From an uncultured Deefgea sp. (lineage in GTDB: Bacteria > Pseudomonadota > Gammaproteobacteria > Burkholderiales > Chitinibacteraceae): 64,000 nt of DNA. The notes below the pieces were generated by a model, which did no database searches, was not told the origin of the DNA, and saw only the letters and a program-made list of their open reading frames with translations. This document shows, one piece after another, positions 19,827-31,404 of the stretch. Location: NCBI RefSeq assembly GCF_947072475.1, contig NZ_CAMTIA010000003.1:55963-119962 (forward strand), read 5' to 3'. How positions within the stretch are numbered: the stretch's first letter is position 1; every line of letters starts with the position of its first letter. Both the position numbers and the translations under genes were made by a program.

Positions 19827-20624
19827 TTAATGCTGACTGATCGCAACGGGCGATAACTCAGATAACTCAGCATACAACTGGCAAAATTCCTGTGTCAGTT
19901 TATGTTTGGCATCCAGAGCCATCAAGGGCATCGCTTGATCATGCGACTCACGAATTTTGACTGAACTAGATAGTTTTGATTGCAAAACAGGTAGGCCTTG
20001 TTCTATCAGGTCCTGCACCAAACGCTGCGGCAAGCTAGCACGCGACTGATATTGATTAACAATAATGCCCTCAATTTTCAGCTCGCTATTATGGTCTTGC
20101 CGAATTTCCTCAACCCTAGCCAGTAAGCCTAATAAGGCATCGCGAGAGAATGTATCACAGTCAAACGGAATCAAGCAGCCAGAGGCGGCGATCAAGGCCG
20201 AAAGTGTGAAAAAGTTAAGTGCTGGCGTCGTATCAATATAAACCTCATCATATTGCCCGGCCAATTCAGTCAAGGTTTCGCGTAATTTATATATTTTATA
20301 ACGCGCTTCCAGCTTGGTTTGCTGCTCCGCAATGCACGGGTGCGACGGCATAATGAATAGGTTGTTAAACGGTGTCGGGTGAATAAATTGGGCGGGGCCC
20401 TTGGCATATAAAGAGAAGTTCAGCACTTGATCAAAAAAATCCCCCAGATGAGGTTCAATCTGATTCGCGGCAGATCCGAGTAAGTAATGACTGCTATTAC
20501 CTTGCGGATCTAAATCAATAATCAATACCCGACGACCTTGCGCGGCGGCCACCGCAGCCAGATTCACCGTAATCGTCGATTTGCCAACCCCACCTTTTTG
20601 ATTAAAGACGACCCGTCGTATCAT
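19827..20624 (-). CDS. ParA/MinD-family ATPase without adjacent parB
   Basis: MIRRVVFNQKGGVGKSTITVNLAAVAAAQGRRVLIIDLDPQGNSSHYLLG deviant Walker A; start at internal ATG 20624. Confidence 0.9.
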   Translation of the reverse strand: MIRRVVFNQKGGVGKSTITVNLAAVAAAQGRRVLIIDLDPQGNSSHYLLGSAANQIEPHLGDFFDQVLNFSLYAKGPAQFIHPTPFNNLFIMPSHPCIAEQQTKLEARYKIYKLRETLTELAGQYDEVYIDTTPALNFFTLSALIAASGCLIPFDCDTFSRDALLGLLARVEEIRQDHNSELKIEGIIVNQYQSRASLPQRLVQDLIEQGLPVLQSKLSSSVKIRESHDQAMPLMALDAKHKLTQEFCQLYAELSELSPVAISQH

Positions 20625-20877
20625 CGCAGCACCCTCGCCAATTGATCTGATCACACTATAACACTGCACTTCATGTCAGCTTTAAAATGCCTTGTTGCAC
20701 CGCACAAGCTGCGTCATTTATGACAAGAATATACTTTATTGTGAGTTTTAACTGTCATGCTCTCTGCTGGTATTTGTAAGTCATGGAGAATTAAGCGCCA
20801 AACTGACTTGAAGCAAGCTGCGATGCCCCCATTTGTAAAGCATCCATGTTGTTCAACCCACAGGAAGCAATAAGACT

Positions 20878-22779
20878 ATGTCTAAAGAAACATTAGGCTT
20901 TCAAGCCGAAGTCAAACAACTCTTGCAACTGATGATTCATTCTTTGTATTCCAACAAAGAAATATTCTTACGCGAACTGGTGTCCAATGCCTCTGATGCA
21001 TGCGACAAATTGCGTTTTGAAGCCATCAATAATGACAGCCTGTTTGGCAATGATCCCGAACTCAAAATCCACGTGAGCTTTGATACCGATGCCAAAACCA
21101 TCACCATCAGCGACAGCGGCATCGGGATGAGCCGTGATGAAGTGATCCAAAATATTGGTACCATCGCTCGCTCTGGCACCAAAGAATTCTTTAGCCAACT
21201 CTCTGGCGACGCACAAAAAGACGCGCATTTAATCGGTCAATTTGGTGTGGGTTTTTATTCGGCCTTTATCATTGCCGATCAAGTCACCCTCACCACCCGC
21301 CGTGCAGGCGAAGCAAGCGCCACGCAATGGGAATCCAAAGGCGATGGCGAATTCACGCTAGAAACCGTTGAAAAAGCCAGCCGTGGCACGACCATCGTGC
21401 TACACCTCAAAGAAGGCGAAGAAGAGTTTCTCAACGATTGGCGTTTACGCAGCATCATCCGCAAATATTCAGACCACATCACTTTGCCGATCATGATGCC
21501 AGCGCAAGCGGGCTACAACGAAGACGGTTCAATTAAACCGGCGGAAGGCGAAGAAACCGTCAATCAAGCCAATGCTTTATGGACGCGTAGCAAATCCGAC
21601 ATCACCCCTGAGCAATACATCGAATTTTATAAACACGTTGCGCACGACTACGAAGAACCGCTCGCTTGGAGCCATGCCAAAGTCGAAGGCCGCCAAGAAT
21701 ACACCGAGCTACTGTACGTGCCCAAACGAGCCCCATTTGATCTCTACGACCGCGAACGTCGCCATGGGGTGAAGCTGTATGTGCGCCGTGTATTTATCAT
21801 GGAAGACAGCGAAAAATTGCTACCGCAATACCTGCGCTTTATCCGCGGTGTAATTGATTCGGCCGACTTGCCGCTTAACGTGTCGCGCGAAATCTTGCAA
21901 CACAGCAAAGACATCGAACAAATCAAATCCGGCTGCGTTAAAAAGATTCTCGGTCTTTTAGAAAGCATGGCCAACTCGGACGATGGCGCAGAACAAGCCA
22001 AATACGCCGCATTTTGGACTGAGTTTGGCAAAGTGCTCAAAGAAGGCGTTGGTGAAGACCTTGGCAACAAAGAGCGCATCGCCGCGCTCTGCCGCTTTGC
22101 TTCCACCCTCAATGACAATGCCGAGCAAACCGTATCGCTCGCTGACTACATCGGCCGCATGAAAGAAGGCCAAGAGCAGATCTACTTCATCACCGCCGAC
22201 TCGTATGCCGCAGCGAAAAACAGCCCGCATCTGGAAGTGTTCCGCAAAAAAGGCATTGAAGTCTTGCTCTTGTCGGATCGCGTAGATGAATGGGCATTTA
22301 GCGGCTTAACCGAATTTGAAGGTAAAAAACTCCAGTCGGTCGCCAAAGGCGAGCTCGATTTAGAGCAATTTACCGACGAAGCCGAAAAGCAAGAGCAAGA
22401 AGCTGCTGCCACCGAGCTGAAAGACGTCATTGAGCAAATGAAAGCCGTGCTTGGCGATGCGGTCAAAGATATCCGCGTTACCCATCGCTTGACCGACAGC
22501 CCAGCTTGCTTAGTGGTTGAAAATCAAGATATGAGCGCGAACTTGGAGCGTTTACTCAAATCAGCTGGGCAAGATGTGAAAGGCAGCAAGCCTATTTTAG
22601 AGGTCAACCCAACGCATCCATTGGTCAACAAGCTCAAATCGGAAGCGGCCAGCGCGCAATTTGGCGATTGGACTCAGCTGATTTTTGACCAAGCTTTATT
22701 GGCCGAAGGTGGTCAGCTCGAAGACCCAGCTTCATTCGTCAAACGCTTGAATGGCTTGATGCTGGCCATGCAAAACTAA
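20878..22779 (+). CDS. htpG: Chaperone HtpG (Hsp90 family)
   Basis: [61 protein letters not shown]. Confidence 0.97.
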   Translation: MSKETLGFQAEVKQLLQLMIHSLYSNKEIFLRELVSNASDACDKLRFEAINNDSLFGNDPELKIHVSFDTDAKTITISDSGIGMSRDEVIQNIGTIARSGTKEFFSQLSGDAQKDAHLIGQFGVGFYSAFIIADQVTLTTRRAGEASATQWESKGDGEFTLETVEKASRGTTIVLHLKEGEEEFLNDWRLRSIIRKYSDHITLPIMMPAQAGYNEDGSIKPAEGEETVNQANALWTRSKSDITPEQYIEFYKHVAHDYEEPLAWSHAKVEGRQEYTELLYVPKRAPFDLYDRERRHGVKLYVRRVFIMEDSEKLLPQYLRFIRGVIDSADLPLNVSREILQHSKDIEQIKSGCVKKILGLLESMANSDDGAEQAKYAAFWTEFGKVLKEGVGEDLGNKERIAALCRFASTLNDNAEQTVSLADYIGRMKEGQEQIYFITADSYAAAKNSPHLEVFRKKGIEVLLLSDRVDEWAFSGLTEFEGKKLQSVAKGELDLEQFTDEAEKQEQEAAATELKDVIEQMKAVLGDAVKDIRVTHRLTDSPACLVVENQDMSANLERLLKSAGQDVKGSKPILEVNPTHPLVNKLKSEAASAQFGDWTQLIFDQALLAEGGQLEDPASFVKRLNGLMLAMQN

Positions 22780-22812
22780 ATGCGTTGACTTGAAGTTAAC
22801 CAGCACCACCCT

Positions 22813-22844
22813 AAAAAAAACCGGCGAAATTCGCCGGTTTTTTT
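22813..22844 (+). terminator. Rho-independent terminator after htpG
   Basis: AAAAAAAACCGGCGA-aat-TCGCCGGTTTTTTT. Confidence 0.9.
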
Positions 22845-23062
22845 GTTATTACATCGACCCAAAACTAAAATCATTTCACAAAAAATAATTACAAAAAAAT
22901 TACAGTTAATTTCACGTTAATTTCATTTCAATTGAAAACAACTAGCCTCATTACTTTGACTTTACGGTAATATGCGATTAGCATTTCATTTCAAGTAAAT
23001 ATTGTTAATAATCAATTAGTTAGAATATTAACATGTACTAACTTTAAAACCCTCAATGAGAT

Positions 23063-23629
23063 TTGAATATGAAATTAATCCATATCGCCGCCGCAATCAT
23101 CATCGGTTCAGTCGTCAGCTTAAGCCAAGCCGCCACCCTCAATTTAACTCCTGAGGAAAAAACCGTTAGTTCGCAACTAGTGACGTTATTTAGCGCCACT
23201 CAAGATGCGAGCAACGTCACCAGCTATGGCTTTTTTAATATCGGACGCACTGGAGACTATCAGCTGACGTTTAAAATTGACGCAGCACCCAATTCAGGCA
23301 ACCTCATCAGTGCGCTGTCATTTATCACCCAAGTCAATTGGACCGGCACACACCCAAATTACACTTCTGCACCGCATATCCTTTCAACATTTCAAGACGC
23401 CATGGTGGGTACGTCCTCTTGGGCGCGCACCTATACCTTTAGTGCGATTCAAGATGCCAAATTTGCTTACAACACACAATTTACATTCGCTAACCCTGGC
23501 TTTAAGGGCGGTACGTTTACTGCAACAGTAACACCTGTAACACCCGTGCCTGAACCAGAAACGTATGCCTTAATGGGTTTGGGCTTGCTCGGGCTACTCG
23601 CAGCACGCCGTCGTAAACAAGCGCAATAA
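23063..23629 (+). CDS. PEP-CTERM sorting-domain protein
   Basis: Signal peptide, C-terminal VPEPETYALMGLGLLGLLAARRRKQAQ. Start at 23063 or 23069. Confidence 0.88.
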   Translation: MNMKLIHIAAAIIIGSVVSLSQAATLNLTPEEKTVSSQLVTLFSATQDASNVTSYGFFNIGRTGDYQLTFKIDAAPNSGNLISALSFITQVNWTGTHPNYTSAPHILSTFQDAMVGTSSWARTYTFSAIQDAKFAYNTQFTFANPGFKGGTFTATVTPVTPVPEPETYALMGLGLLGLLAARRRKQAQ

Positions 23630-23647
23630 TTAGCAGTACGACTCAAC

Positions 23648-23680
23648 ACAGCGCTAGCAATACGCTAGCGCTGTTTTTTA
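23648..23680 (+). terminator. Terminator after first PEP-CTERM gene
   Basis: ACAGCGCTAGC-aata-cGCTAGCGCTGTTTTTT. Confidence 0.9.
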
Positions 23681-24069
23681 TGGCGCAAACGATAGCCGCA
23701 AAATATCTGCCGCAATCAATCCAATGTTGCAAAAAGTAATTAAGAAACCCCCTCAGCTGAAAATAATTGCTCACGAATAAGGGATTAAAACTGGTAGGCG
23801 CTGGCTTGCCAGCGAATGCAATACTTTGCTAGCTGAGCAAATACTACGCAGAGTCAAAAGTGTTTCTCTTAAGCACTTAACTCATTAAAACGCACTGCTC
23901 ATTCAATTGCAGAAAGTAATAAAAATGAAATCAATTGTGCCAAAAATACAGATATAAAAACAAATTCACCAACTATTGAACTTAATGCTATGAGCTAAAG
24001 GCATCACCAGTTAGAATGCCAACTATTAACATACCTTCAATTTAAGTAATCTATTATATAGGTATATAT

Positions 24070-24576
24070 ATGAAGCAGATTAACCACTTTGTATGTGCTG
24101 CAATCATTGGCCTGGCTGCGTTATCTAGCCAAGCAGCGGTAACAAAAGTGACATTAAATCAGGGCAGTGAATTTAGTGCTGAGCAAAAAATCACCAAAGC
24201 CTCGGGTGATGAATGGATCTATAACTCAATTAGCTTTAAAGTCACCGATCAATCGCCAATTTTGTTTAGCTTTTTTACTGAACAAAAAGCCAATAATGTT
24301 GGCAAAGGCAAATTTGACTGGTTGTCGGTAAAACTACTGGAAGGCAGTAAAGTAATCAGCACTCAATTCTTTGGTCCAACAGGGCAATTTTTATTTAGCA
24401 ATACATTTGCTGCCAATAAAAACTATAAATTCCAATTTAATGGTATTAGCACCAACTACGTCGGTAACTTAAACTACACCGTTGCTGCCGTACCAGAACC
24501 AGCCACCTATGCCTTAATGGGATTAGGGCTGATTGGTCTACTCACGGCGCGTCGCCGTAGAATCAAAACTGCATAA
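24070..24576 (+). CDS. PEP-CTERM sorting-domain protein (FxDxF-like family)
   Basis: Signal peptide MKQINHFVCAAIIGLAALSSQA; C-terminal VPEPATYALMGLGLIGLLTARRRR. Confidence 0.88.
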   Translation: MKQINHFVCAAIIGLAALSSQAAVTKVTLNQGSEFSAEQKITKASGDEWIYNSISFKVTDQSPILFSFFTEQKANNVGKGKFDWLSVKLLEGSKVISTQFFGPTGQFLFSNTFAANKNYKFQFNGISTNYVGNLNYTVAAVPEPATYALMGLGLIGLLTARRRRIKTA

Positions 24577-24590
24577 TTTAAATTGTAAAT

Positions 24591-24617
24591 CCCTGTTCAA
24601 ATTGAGCAGGGCTTTTT
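24591..24617 (+). terminator. Terminator after second PEP-CTERM gene
   Basis: CCCTGTTCAA-a-TTGAGCAGGGCTTTTTT. Confidence 0.85.
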
Positions 24618-24636
24618 TCATCACTCAGCAACAGCA

Positions 24637-26198
24637 TCAATCGAAAATCACCAAATTGATTTTACCTGCTTGCGTGCGCTCTAGCTTTTCCTTTACGACA
24701 ATTTCAACATCAAACCACTCAGCCCAAAGTGCTTTCTGCCTGTTCATAATGAATTCGATTGCGCCATCAATATGTACATCCATTTTTAATACAACATACA
24801 GTATAATGCAGCCCGATTTGGGTTGCTTAATCTGAATTTGGCTAATATATTGCCAAGGAACATCGTCAACAATAAGACTTGGTATTTTTGATCCGTCTTT
24901 AGCTATTAAATAATGCTGTTGTCTACCATCTATATGTATTTTATTGTCTGATGTTATTTTTACATAATCCTGAGTTTGATAACGAATTAAGGGCATAGCC
25001 TCATTCCACAATGATGTACCAATAATTTGAGTGCCTAACTCATCATCAATAAATTCATTCACGCTATACAACTCATCAAATGTATAACTCATACCCTCAT
25101 TTTCTTCATACGTTGAAAATGCCAAATTAGTTCGTTCTGACAAGCCATAATTTGCAGATATTTCTCCGATAAAAACATCTTTCATCATCTTCAATTGAGA
25201 ATTGAACACCGGCTCTGATGCCAACAAAACAGCTTTGACTTTAATTTTTACGTTAATTGAATCGAGTAAACAGGCAAGTTGATATATACAACTTGGATAA
25301 CCATGAATAAAGTCAGGTTTAAACTTTAAAATACTCATGGCAATCTCATCTATATTATTTTCAGAAATATGCGTTGGTGATAGCATTAAGCGACTGCCTT
25401 GCCTGAACGTTGGTCTTTGACTGCTTGCTCTTAAAGCATCTTGACCAATACGAATGGTCCTAGACGACTCGACATTAAACCCAAACTTACCCCAGTGGTG
25501 CGAAAAGAAAGCTTTTTCAATGTCCGCCGCTTTTTTATTGCGATAAACTTCAACACCAAACCCAGACGAACCACTTGACGATGATTTAGATAGAAATGAT
25601 TTTCTATATTGTCTATTCAAAAAATCATTTTTATGCGTAATCAAATCACTTTTAGAAATAATTGGAAATGATTTTAGCATCACAAAAGGATCGTTGTGTT
25701 CAATATCCGCCAACGAAATAGCGACATTATTTTTGTAGAAATTAACATCTCTTAAACAAACTAACAAAACATGCTTCAACTGAGCCTCTACCACGGCGCT
25801 TATCTGAATTTTATTATGACTTCAACACCAAACCCAGACGAACCACTTGACGATGATTTAGATAGAAATGATTTTCTATATTGTCTATTCAAAAAATCAT
25901 TTTTATGCGTAATCAAATCACTTTTAGAAATAATTGGAAATGATTTTAGCATCACAAAAGGATCGTTGTGTTCAATATCCGCCAACGAAATAGCGACATT
26001 ATTTTTGTAGAAATTAACATCTCTTAAACAAACTAACAAAACATGCTTCAACTGAGCCTCTACCACGGCGCTTATCTGAATTTTATTATGACTGGCCAAA
26101 ATAGACTTAATCGAAAAATATTCTTTTGCATAAAGTAGGCGTTCTGGAATATAGCACCGAACTTCGTTATAAATACTTTTAAACACTTTGACCGACAT
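24637..26198 (-). pseudogene. CapK / phenylacetate-CoA ligase-like AMP-binding enzyme, split by a 272-bp tandem duplication
   Basis: ORF 25800-26198 (N-terminal part) and ORF 24637-25794 (C-terminal part) share the identical 81-aa stretch VEAQLKHVLLVCLRDVNFYKN...SSSGSSGFGVEV; removing one copy gives one 430-codon ORF (1562-272=1290 nt). Confidence 0.88.
25547..26093. repeat. Perfect tandem duplication, 272-bp unit (copies 25547-25818 and 25819-26090, identity extending to 26093)
   Basis: Base-by-base comparison of acttcaacaccaaacccagacgaacc...gaattttattatg in both copies, no mismatch seen; 272 is not divisible by 3. Confidence 0.95.
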
Positions 26199-26282
26199 GT
26201 CATGTCTCGCAAACTTGTCTCGTTATGTATTTATTTACTATAGAGCAATCCAACTGAAAATCAGCTGGATTGCTTGTATCAA

Positions 26283-27530
26283 TTATTTATTCGACCAAAA
26301 TCCACGGGTATCAATCACGACGCAACGTTGTAATTTCTCGGCACGAATGCGGCCAAAATGCTTATGATCGACCAACAGAATAATAATATCGGCTTGATCA
26401 ATTGCAGTTTGTGTATCGACCAATTCAACCTTGCCTTGTAATTTTTTCGGCAAGGTATCAACGTGTGGCTCAACCGCCAAAATACGACCTACGCCTTTTG
26501 CTGCTAATTCAGCCACAATGCCTACCGAAGGGCTTTCACGTAGATCGTCAATATTGGCTTTAAACGCCAAGCCCAAGCACGCAATCACGGGCGCTTTAAA
26601 CTTGCTCGCCGCCTCTACTACCTGTGTCACCACATAATGCGGTTTAAAATCATTCACTTCGCGTGCCGTGCGAATAATACGTGCTTCTTCTGGTGCTGAA
26701 TCCACAATAAACCAAGGATCAACGGCGATGCAATGGCCACCAACGCCTGGTCCCGGTTGCAAGATGTTCACACGTGGATGACGGTTAGCTAGCTTAATCA
26801 ATTCCCAAGGATTAATCGCCAATTTATCGCAAATAATTGACAGCTCATTCGCAAATGCAATATTGACATCGCGGAATGCGTTTTCAGTTAGCTTCGCCAT
26901 TTCTGCGGTACGGCAATCGGTCAGTAAGCATTCGCCTTTCACAAAAATATGGTATAAATCGGCCGCCATTTCTGCGGCACGCTGGGTCATACCACCCACA
27001 ATACGATCATTCTCAACCAGCTCACGCAGCACATGGCCTGGCAAAACACGTTCTGGGCAATACGTCACTTGCACATCCGCTTCTTCGCCAGCTTGTTGCG
27101 GAAAGCTTAAATCTGGGCGTGCTTGGGCCAACCAGCCGGCCAGCTTCTCGGTAGTGCCAACGGGCGACGTCGACTCCAGAATCACCAAATTGCCCTTTTT
27201 TAAGAAAGGTGCAATGGCTTTACCAGCAGCCTCGATGTAGCTCAAATCAGGCTTAGTACCTTCGGTAAAAGGCGTAGGCACCGCAATCATAAAGGCATCA
27301 GCTTCTGATGGCGTAGTTTGCGCGACCAACAAGCCTTCATTCACCACGTGATGTACCAAACCATCTAAATCGGGCTCAACAATATGAATTTTCCCACGAT
27401 TGATGGTATCAACCGCGTGTTGATTCACATCGACACCAATTACTTTAACGCCACGGCTGGCAATCACCGTCGCCGTCGGCAAGCCGATATAACCCAAGCC
27501 TATCATTGAAACAGTTTGATACTTAGCCAT
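26283..27530 (-). CDS. wecC: UDP-N-acetyl-D-mannosamine dehydrogenase
   Basis: [53 protein letters not shown]; next to wecB. Confidence 0.92.
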   Translation of the reverse strand: MAKYQTVSMIGLGYIGLPTATVIASRGVKVIGVDVNQHAVDTINRGKIHIVEPDLDGLVHHVVNEGLLVAQTTPSEADAFMIAVPTPFTEGTKPDLSYIEAAGKAIAPFLKKGNLVILESTSPVGTTEKLAGWLAQARPDLSFPQQAGEEADVQVTYCPERVLPGHVLRELVENDRIVGGMTQRAAEMAADLYHIFVKGECLLTDCRTAEMAKLTENAFRDVNIAFANELSIICDKLAINPWELIKLANRHPRVNILQPGPGVGGHCIAVDPWFIVDSAPEEARIIRTAREVNDFKPHYVVTQVVEAASKFKAPVIACLGLAFKANIDDLRESPSVGIVAELAAKGVGRILAVEPHVDTLPKKLQGKVELVDTQTAIDQADIIILLVDHKHFGRIRAEKLQRCVVIDTRGFWSNK

Positions 27531-28656
27531 GCTTAAAACTCCCAGTTGCAAGAATATCGTTAATTCGTTTTGCTGCTAAACCATCACCATATGGATTATG
27601 TGCGCGTGACATTTGCTCATACGCGGCAGGATTGTCGAGTAACTCGGTCGCCTCTTTCACAATCAGCGCTTGATTAGTGCCGACCAATTTCACCGTACCG
27701 GCATCGACCGCCTCTGGGCGCTCGGTGGTATCGCGCATGACTAATACTGGTTTACCGAGAGATGGCGCTTCTTCTTGTACCCCACCACTATCGGTCAAAA
27801 TTAAGTAAGCACGCGTCATCAAATACACAAACGGTAAGTAATCTTGCGGCTCAATTAAATGCACATTACTCAAGCCTGATAAAATACGACGCACCGGCTC
27901 TTGTACATTTGGGTTTAAATGCATCGGATAAAGAATCTCTACATCCGAGCGTTGCGCCAACTCGGCCAGTGCCGCGCAAATATTCTCAAACCCTTGACCA
28001 AAATTCTCACGGCGATGACCTGTCACCAAGATCAGGCGTTTGGTCGCATCCAAGAATGGGAATTGAGCGGCTAATTCAGCATTTAATTCGCTATCGTTTT
28101 TAATCCGCGCCGCCACATCCAGCAAAGCATCAATCACCGTATTGCCCGTTACATGCACATGAGCGGGATTGACCGCTTCGCGCAGTAGATTATTTTGCGA
28201 CGTTTCAGTCGGTGAAAAATGCACCGCACTAATCGCCCCCGCAATTTTGCGATTCATTTCCTCTGGCCAAGGCGAGTAAATGTTGCCAGTACGTAGGCCA
28301 GCTTCTACATGACCAACAGGTATACGCTGATAGAACGCAGCCAGACTAGCCGCCATCGTGGTACTGGTATCGCCATGCACCAAGACAATGTCCGGCTGCC
28401 ACTCAGCAAACACTCCGCGCATCCCTAATAGAACCCGACTTGTAATGTCAGTAAGATCTTGGCCTTGCTGCATTAAATCCAAATCAAAGTCAGGCTTAAT
28501 TGCAAACAGCGCCAGTACTTGATCCAGCATTTGCCGATGTTGTGCAGTCACGCACACCTTGGCATCAAAACGCGCATCGGCCTGCAAAGCAGCCACCACG
28601 GGCGCCATCTTGATCGCCTCGGGGCGAGTGCCAAATACCACTAGAACTTTCATCAT
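27523..28656 (-). CDS. wecB: UDP-N-acetylglucosamine 2-epimerase (non-hydrolysing)
   Basis: [85 protein letters not shown]. Confidence 0.96.
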   Translation of the reverse strand: MMKVLVVFGTRPEAIKMAPVVAALQADARFDAKVCVTAQHRQMLDQVLALFAIKPDFDLDLMQQGQDLTDITSRVLLGMRGVFAEWQPDIVLVHGDTSTTMAASLAAFYQRIPVGHVEAGLRTGNIYSPWPEEMNRKIAGAISAVHFSPTETSQNNLLREAVNPAHVHVTGNTVIDALLDVAARIKNDSELNAELAAQFPFLDATKRLILVTGHRRENFGQGFENICAALAELAQRSDVEILYPMHLNPNVQEPVRRILSGLSNVHLIEPQDYLPFVYLMTRAYLILTDSGGVQEEAPSLGKPVLVMRDTTERPEAVDAGTVKLVGTNQALIVKEATELLDNPAAYEQMSRAHNPYGDGLAAKRINDILATGSFKHG

Positions 28657-29438
28657 GATTTACCCATCGCTTTTGCAAAAACAGCCTTGCCCAATAAGAC
28701 AAAGAAATACATATCTTCAATAAAATAACGTTTAAACATCCGGCGTGGTTCTTGCAAAAAGCGATAAAACCATTCGAATCCCGTTTTTTGCATCCAAACC
28801 GGCGCACGCTGAGTTTTACCCACCATCACATCAAACGTACCGCCCACGCCCATTGCAAACGGCACTTTCATTTGCGATTGATACTTACCTAAAAATTGCT
28901 CTTTCTTTGGCGAGCTAATCGCCACAAACAGCAAATCAGTTTTACTTAGGGTAATGGCATCCACAACAGATTGCTCCTCGCCTGCAGACCAATACCCATT
29001 GCGATAGCCAGCAATCTGTAGGTTCGGGTACTGCGCGGTAAATTTATCCACTACGCCCTTCACCACTTCTTCTTTGGCACCCAAAAAATAAACCCGCCAG
29101 CCCTGCTCAGCCGAGTAGCGCATTAGCTCAACAAACAAATCAACGCCAGCCACCCGCTCTTTTAAAGGAATGCCCAATAATTTAGACGCCCAAACCACTG
29201 GCATACCATCGGCATTAATTAATGCACAATCATTAATAATTTGGCGTAATTCTGGATCTTTATCAGCCTTTACAACTTTATCTGCATTAATGACGACATG
29301 CTGATTCGGCATTCCTGATTCAATTAGCTCACCAATTCGTACTAATGTTTCTTGCATATTTAAGTTATCAACATAACAACCTAAAATTTCTAAACGAGCA
29401 TTATTCATATAATAATTAACCAATTTATAAAAATTCAA
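28653..29438 (-). CDS. WecG/TagA/CpsF family glycosyltransferase
   Basis: [87 protein letters not shown]. Start may be 29408. Confidence 0.9.
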   Translation of the reverse strand: MNFYKLVNYYMNNARLEILGCYVDNLNMQETLVRIGELIESGMPNQHVVINADKVVKADKDPELRQIINDCALINADGMPVVWASKLLGIPLKERVAGVDLFVELMRYSAEQGWRVYFLGAKEEVVKGVVDKFTAQYPNLQIAGYRNGYWSAGEEQSVVDAITLSKTDLLFVAISSPKKEQFLGKYQSQMKVPFAMGVGGTFDVMVGKTQRAPVWMQKTGFEWFYRFLQEPRRMFKRYFIEDMYFFVLLGKAVFAKAMGKS

Positions 29439-31404
29439 TTTTAAATTCGGTAATCCAAATTGATTTACCTACATGGTTTGCAATACGACAATCTAAACGA
29501 GTTGCAGGTTGCTTTTCGCCATAACGCTCAGAAACCCATCCCGCAATTGGACTCAATGCACCACATTGAGAAATCAAAGAAAAATCAGCACCAGATACCG
29601 TGGCCACAATCTTAAATTTTGGTGAACAAATCACCCATCCCGCATCAGCGCAAACCACTTCAAGATCTGCTGCATGCTGCCAATGGATAGCAATCGAACA
29701 AGGCAAAGCGGCATCAATTTCATCAAACACCCGCACAATCCGCTCCGCGTGTGAATATTCAACACGTCGCTTATGAGCCACTTTGCTATCTAATCGCTGA
29801 TAACCATCGTGAGAGGCGCACCAAGTCGTCAAGCCATCCCCAGAAGTAAAATCATGCAGTAGCGATTTGGCCTGCTTCACCCACATAAATTTACCGCCAC
29901 TGACGGACTGATCTTGCCCATTAATGCAGACCGTATTGTGGGCAGCAGTGCCACGAAAATAATCACGCCACCCGCCTTCAGCGTGATAACTATACGTACC
30001 TGAATCAACCAGTACCGGCATGCCGCCAACAGAAAGTAATATAGCTAAGGCATCAGCATGACCGTGAGCCGCTATACCCAGATAGCCTAATGGGCCCGAA
30101 TCCAGTATTAGCTTAATCTCTGATGGCATACCCCAGTCAGAGCCAATCACGGCATACCCGCCCTCAGGAAACAGCCTCGGCGCGACGAGAACGCCAGTAC
30201 TACGTTTAGATTTTGATAAAGGAAAAGACAACCACCATTTTGCCGCAGCTGAATGACACCCTAATGTCTGCCACTGCTCGCATCCAAAAACTTCGCCACA
30301 AACTTGCAATAAATGATCAAACGGTGATGTCGCTGAATCGCGAGCTAACTGAGTGACATAGCCATCATCTGCATCACCAATACCAGGGACATTGCCAGCC
30401 ACATCTCGAACAGCGGCAACCCACTCGCCCATTGCATACAAGCGCTCCCAATAGTCCGCAGAGAATGCATACGGCGTACTCTCAACACAGCGCCCAGCCC
30501 AGAACAAAAATTCAAACACAAATTGCTGGTAAGACATGGCCTGTTCGCGATTGACACCATCAGCACCGTTTTGCAACAGTGCTTGTTTTAGCAAGTTTTC
30601 CTTGGCGAAATCTCGCCATTCGCTGCATTCAGTCCAAAAAAGCCAAGTCATGCAAGCCACCAGCAAGCCAGACAACTCACCAATTAAATGATTATTGGCA
30701 GAAGAATGTTTAGATAAATGATGCCGAATAAAAAATAAGGACTGATATATATGCGCCAACCAATCCGATTTGAGTTTTTGACCGACTTCACCCGCCCACA
30801 AAGCAGAATCATCTTGCCCGACTAATTGCCAAATAATCGACCAATTAATCAAGCGAATTGCAGTTTCAAGGCTACTCGACCAATGTGGCCCATTCGGATA
30901 GGGCGCATCTTTCAACCACGAAGCGAAGCAATCTTGCAGTGCCGATATGTAGCGTAAATCTTGTGTTAAAGCCCAAGCCTGCGCCAAAGTCACTAATTCA
31001 AGATGACGGGCTGGCTCCCATAGATATTTGATATCACCAACGACGTTACGTTGACTAATCGGTAAGCGCAAACCGAAGCTTAATGGGGCACGAATGCCCG
31101 TTAAAGGATCAACTTGCCAATCCGGTGGCATGCCCAGTGGCAATCTTTGACCAAAGACATCCCAACTCCCAGCCAACAATTGCTCTGCAGAATTTAAAAT
31201 TGCCGCACATTCATCAGCACTCAGATGCTCAGGTTTTTGAATCCAAGGTGTAGTCGCCACAATCCGTTCGGGCGTTTTTGAAGACGCTAATAGACATCCC
31301 TTTTCTTGCAATACTTTACGTGAATGCTCAGCAACACGATGCGCAACCTCTGGCAAACTCATACAGCGCAAACGATTAATATACCAATCTAAAGTAGCCA
31401 TCAC
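29425..31404 (-). CDS. Heparinase II/III family protein (no obvious signal peptide)
   Basis: WSSSLETAIRLINW...LSKHSSANNHLIGELSGL...GHADALAILLSVGGMPVLVDSGTYSYHAEGGWRDYFRGTAAHNTVCINGQDQS. Confidence 0.88.
   Translation of the reverse strand: MMATLDWYINRLRCMSLPEVAHRVAEHSRKVLQEKGCLLASSKTPERIVATTPWIQKPEHLSADECAAILNSAEQLLAGSWDVFGQRLPLGMPPDWQVDPLTGIRAPLSFGLRLPISQRNVVGDIKYLWEPARHLELVTLAQAWALTQDLRYISALQDCFASWLKDAPYPNGPHWSSSLETAIRLINWSIIWQLVGQDDSALWAGEVGQKLKSDWLAHIYQSLFFIRHHLSKHSSANNHLIGELSGLLVACMTWLFWTECSEWRDFAKENLLKQALLQNGADGVNREQAMSYQQFVFEFLFWAGRCVESTPYAFSADYWERLYAMGEWVAAVRDVAGNVPGIGDADDGYVTQLARDSATSPFDHLLQVCGEVFGCEQWQTLGCHSAAAKWWLSFPLSKSKRSTGVLVAPRLFPEGGYAVIGSDWGMPSEIKLILDSGPLGYLGIAAHGHADALAILLSVGGMPVLVDSGTYSYHAEGGWRDYFRGTAAHNTVCINGQDQSVSGGKFMWVKQAKSLLHDFTSGDGLTTWCASHDGYQRLDSKVAHKRRVEYSHAERIVRVFDEIDAALPCSIAIHWQHAADLEVVCADAGWVICSPKFKIVATVSGADFSLISQCGALSPIAGWVSERYGEKQPATRLDCRIANHVGKSIWITEFKIEFL

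Noticed and set aside
25771-26010. 79-aa plus ORF in the duplicated region
   Set aside because: Antisense product of the tandem duplication in the CapK-like gene.
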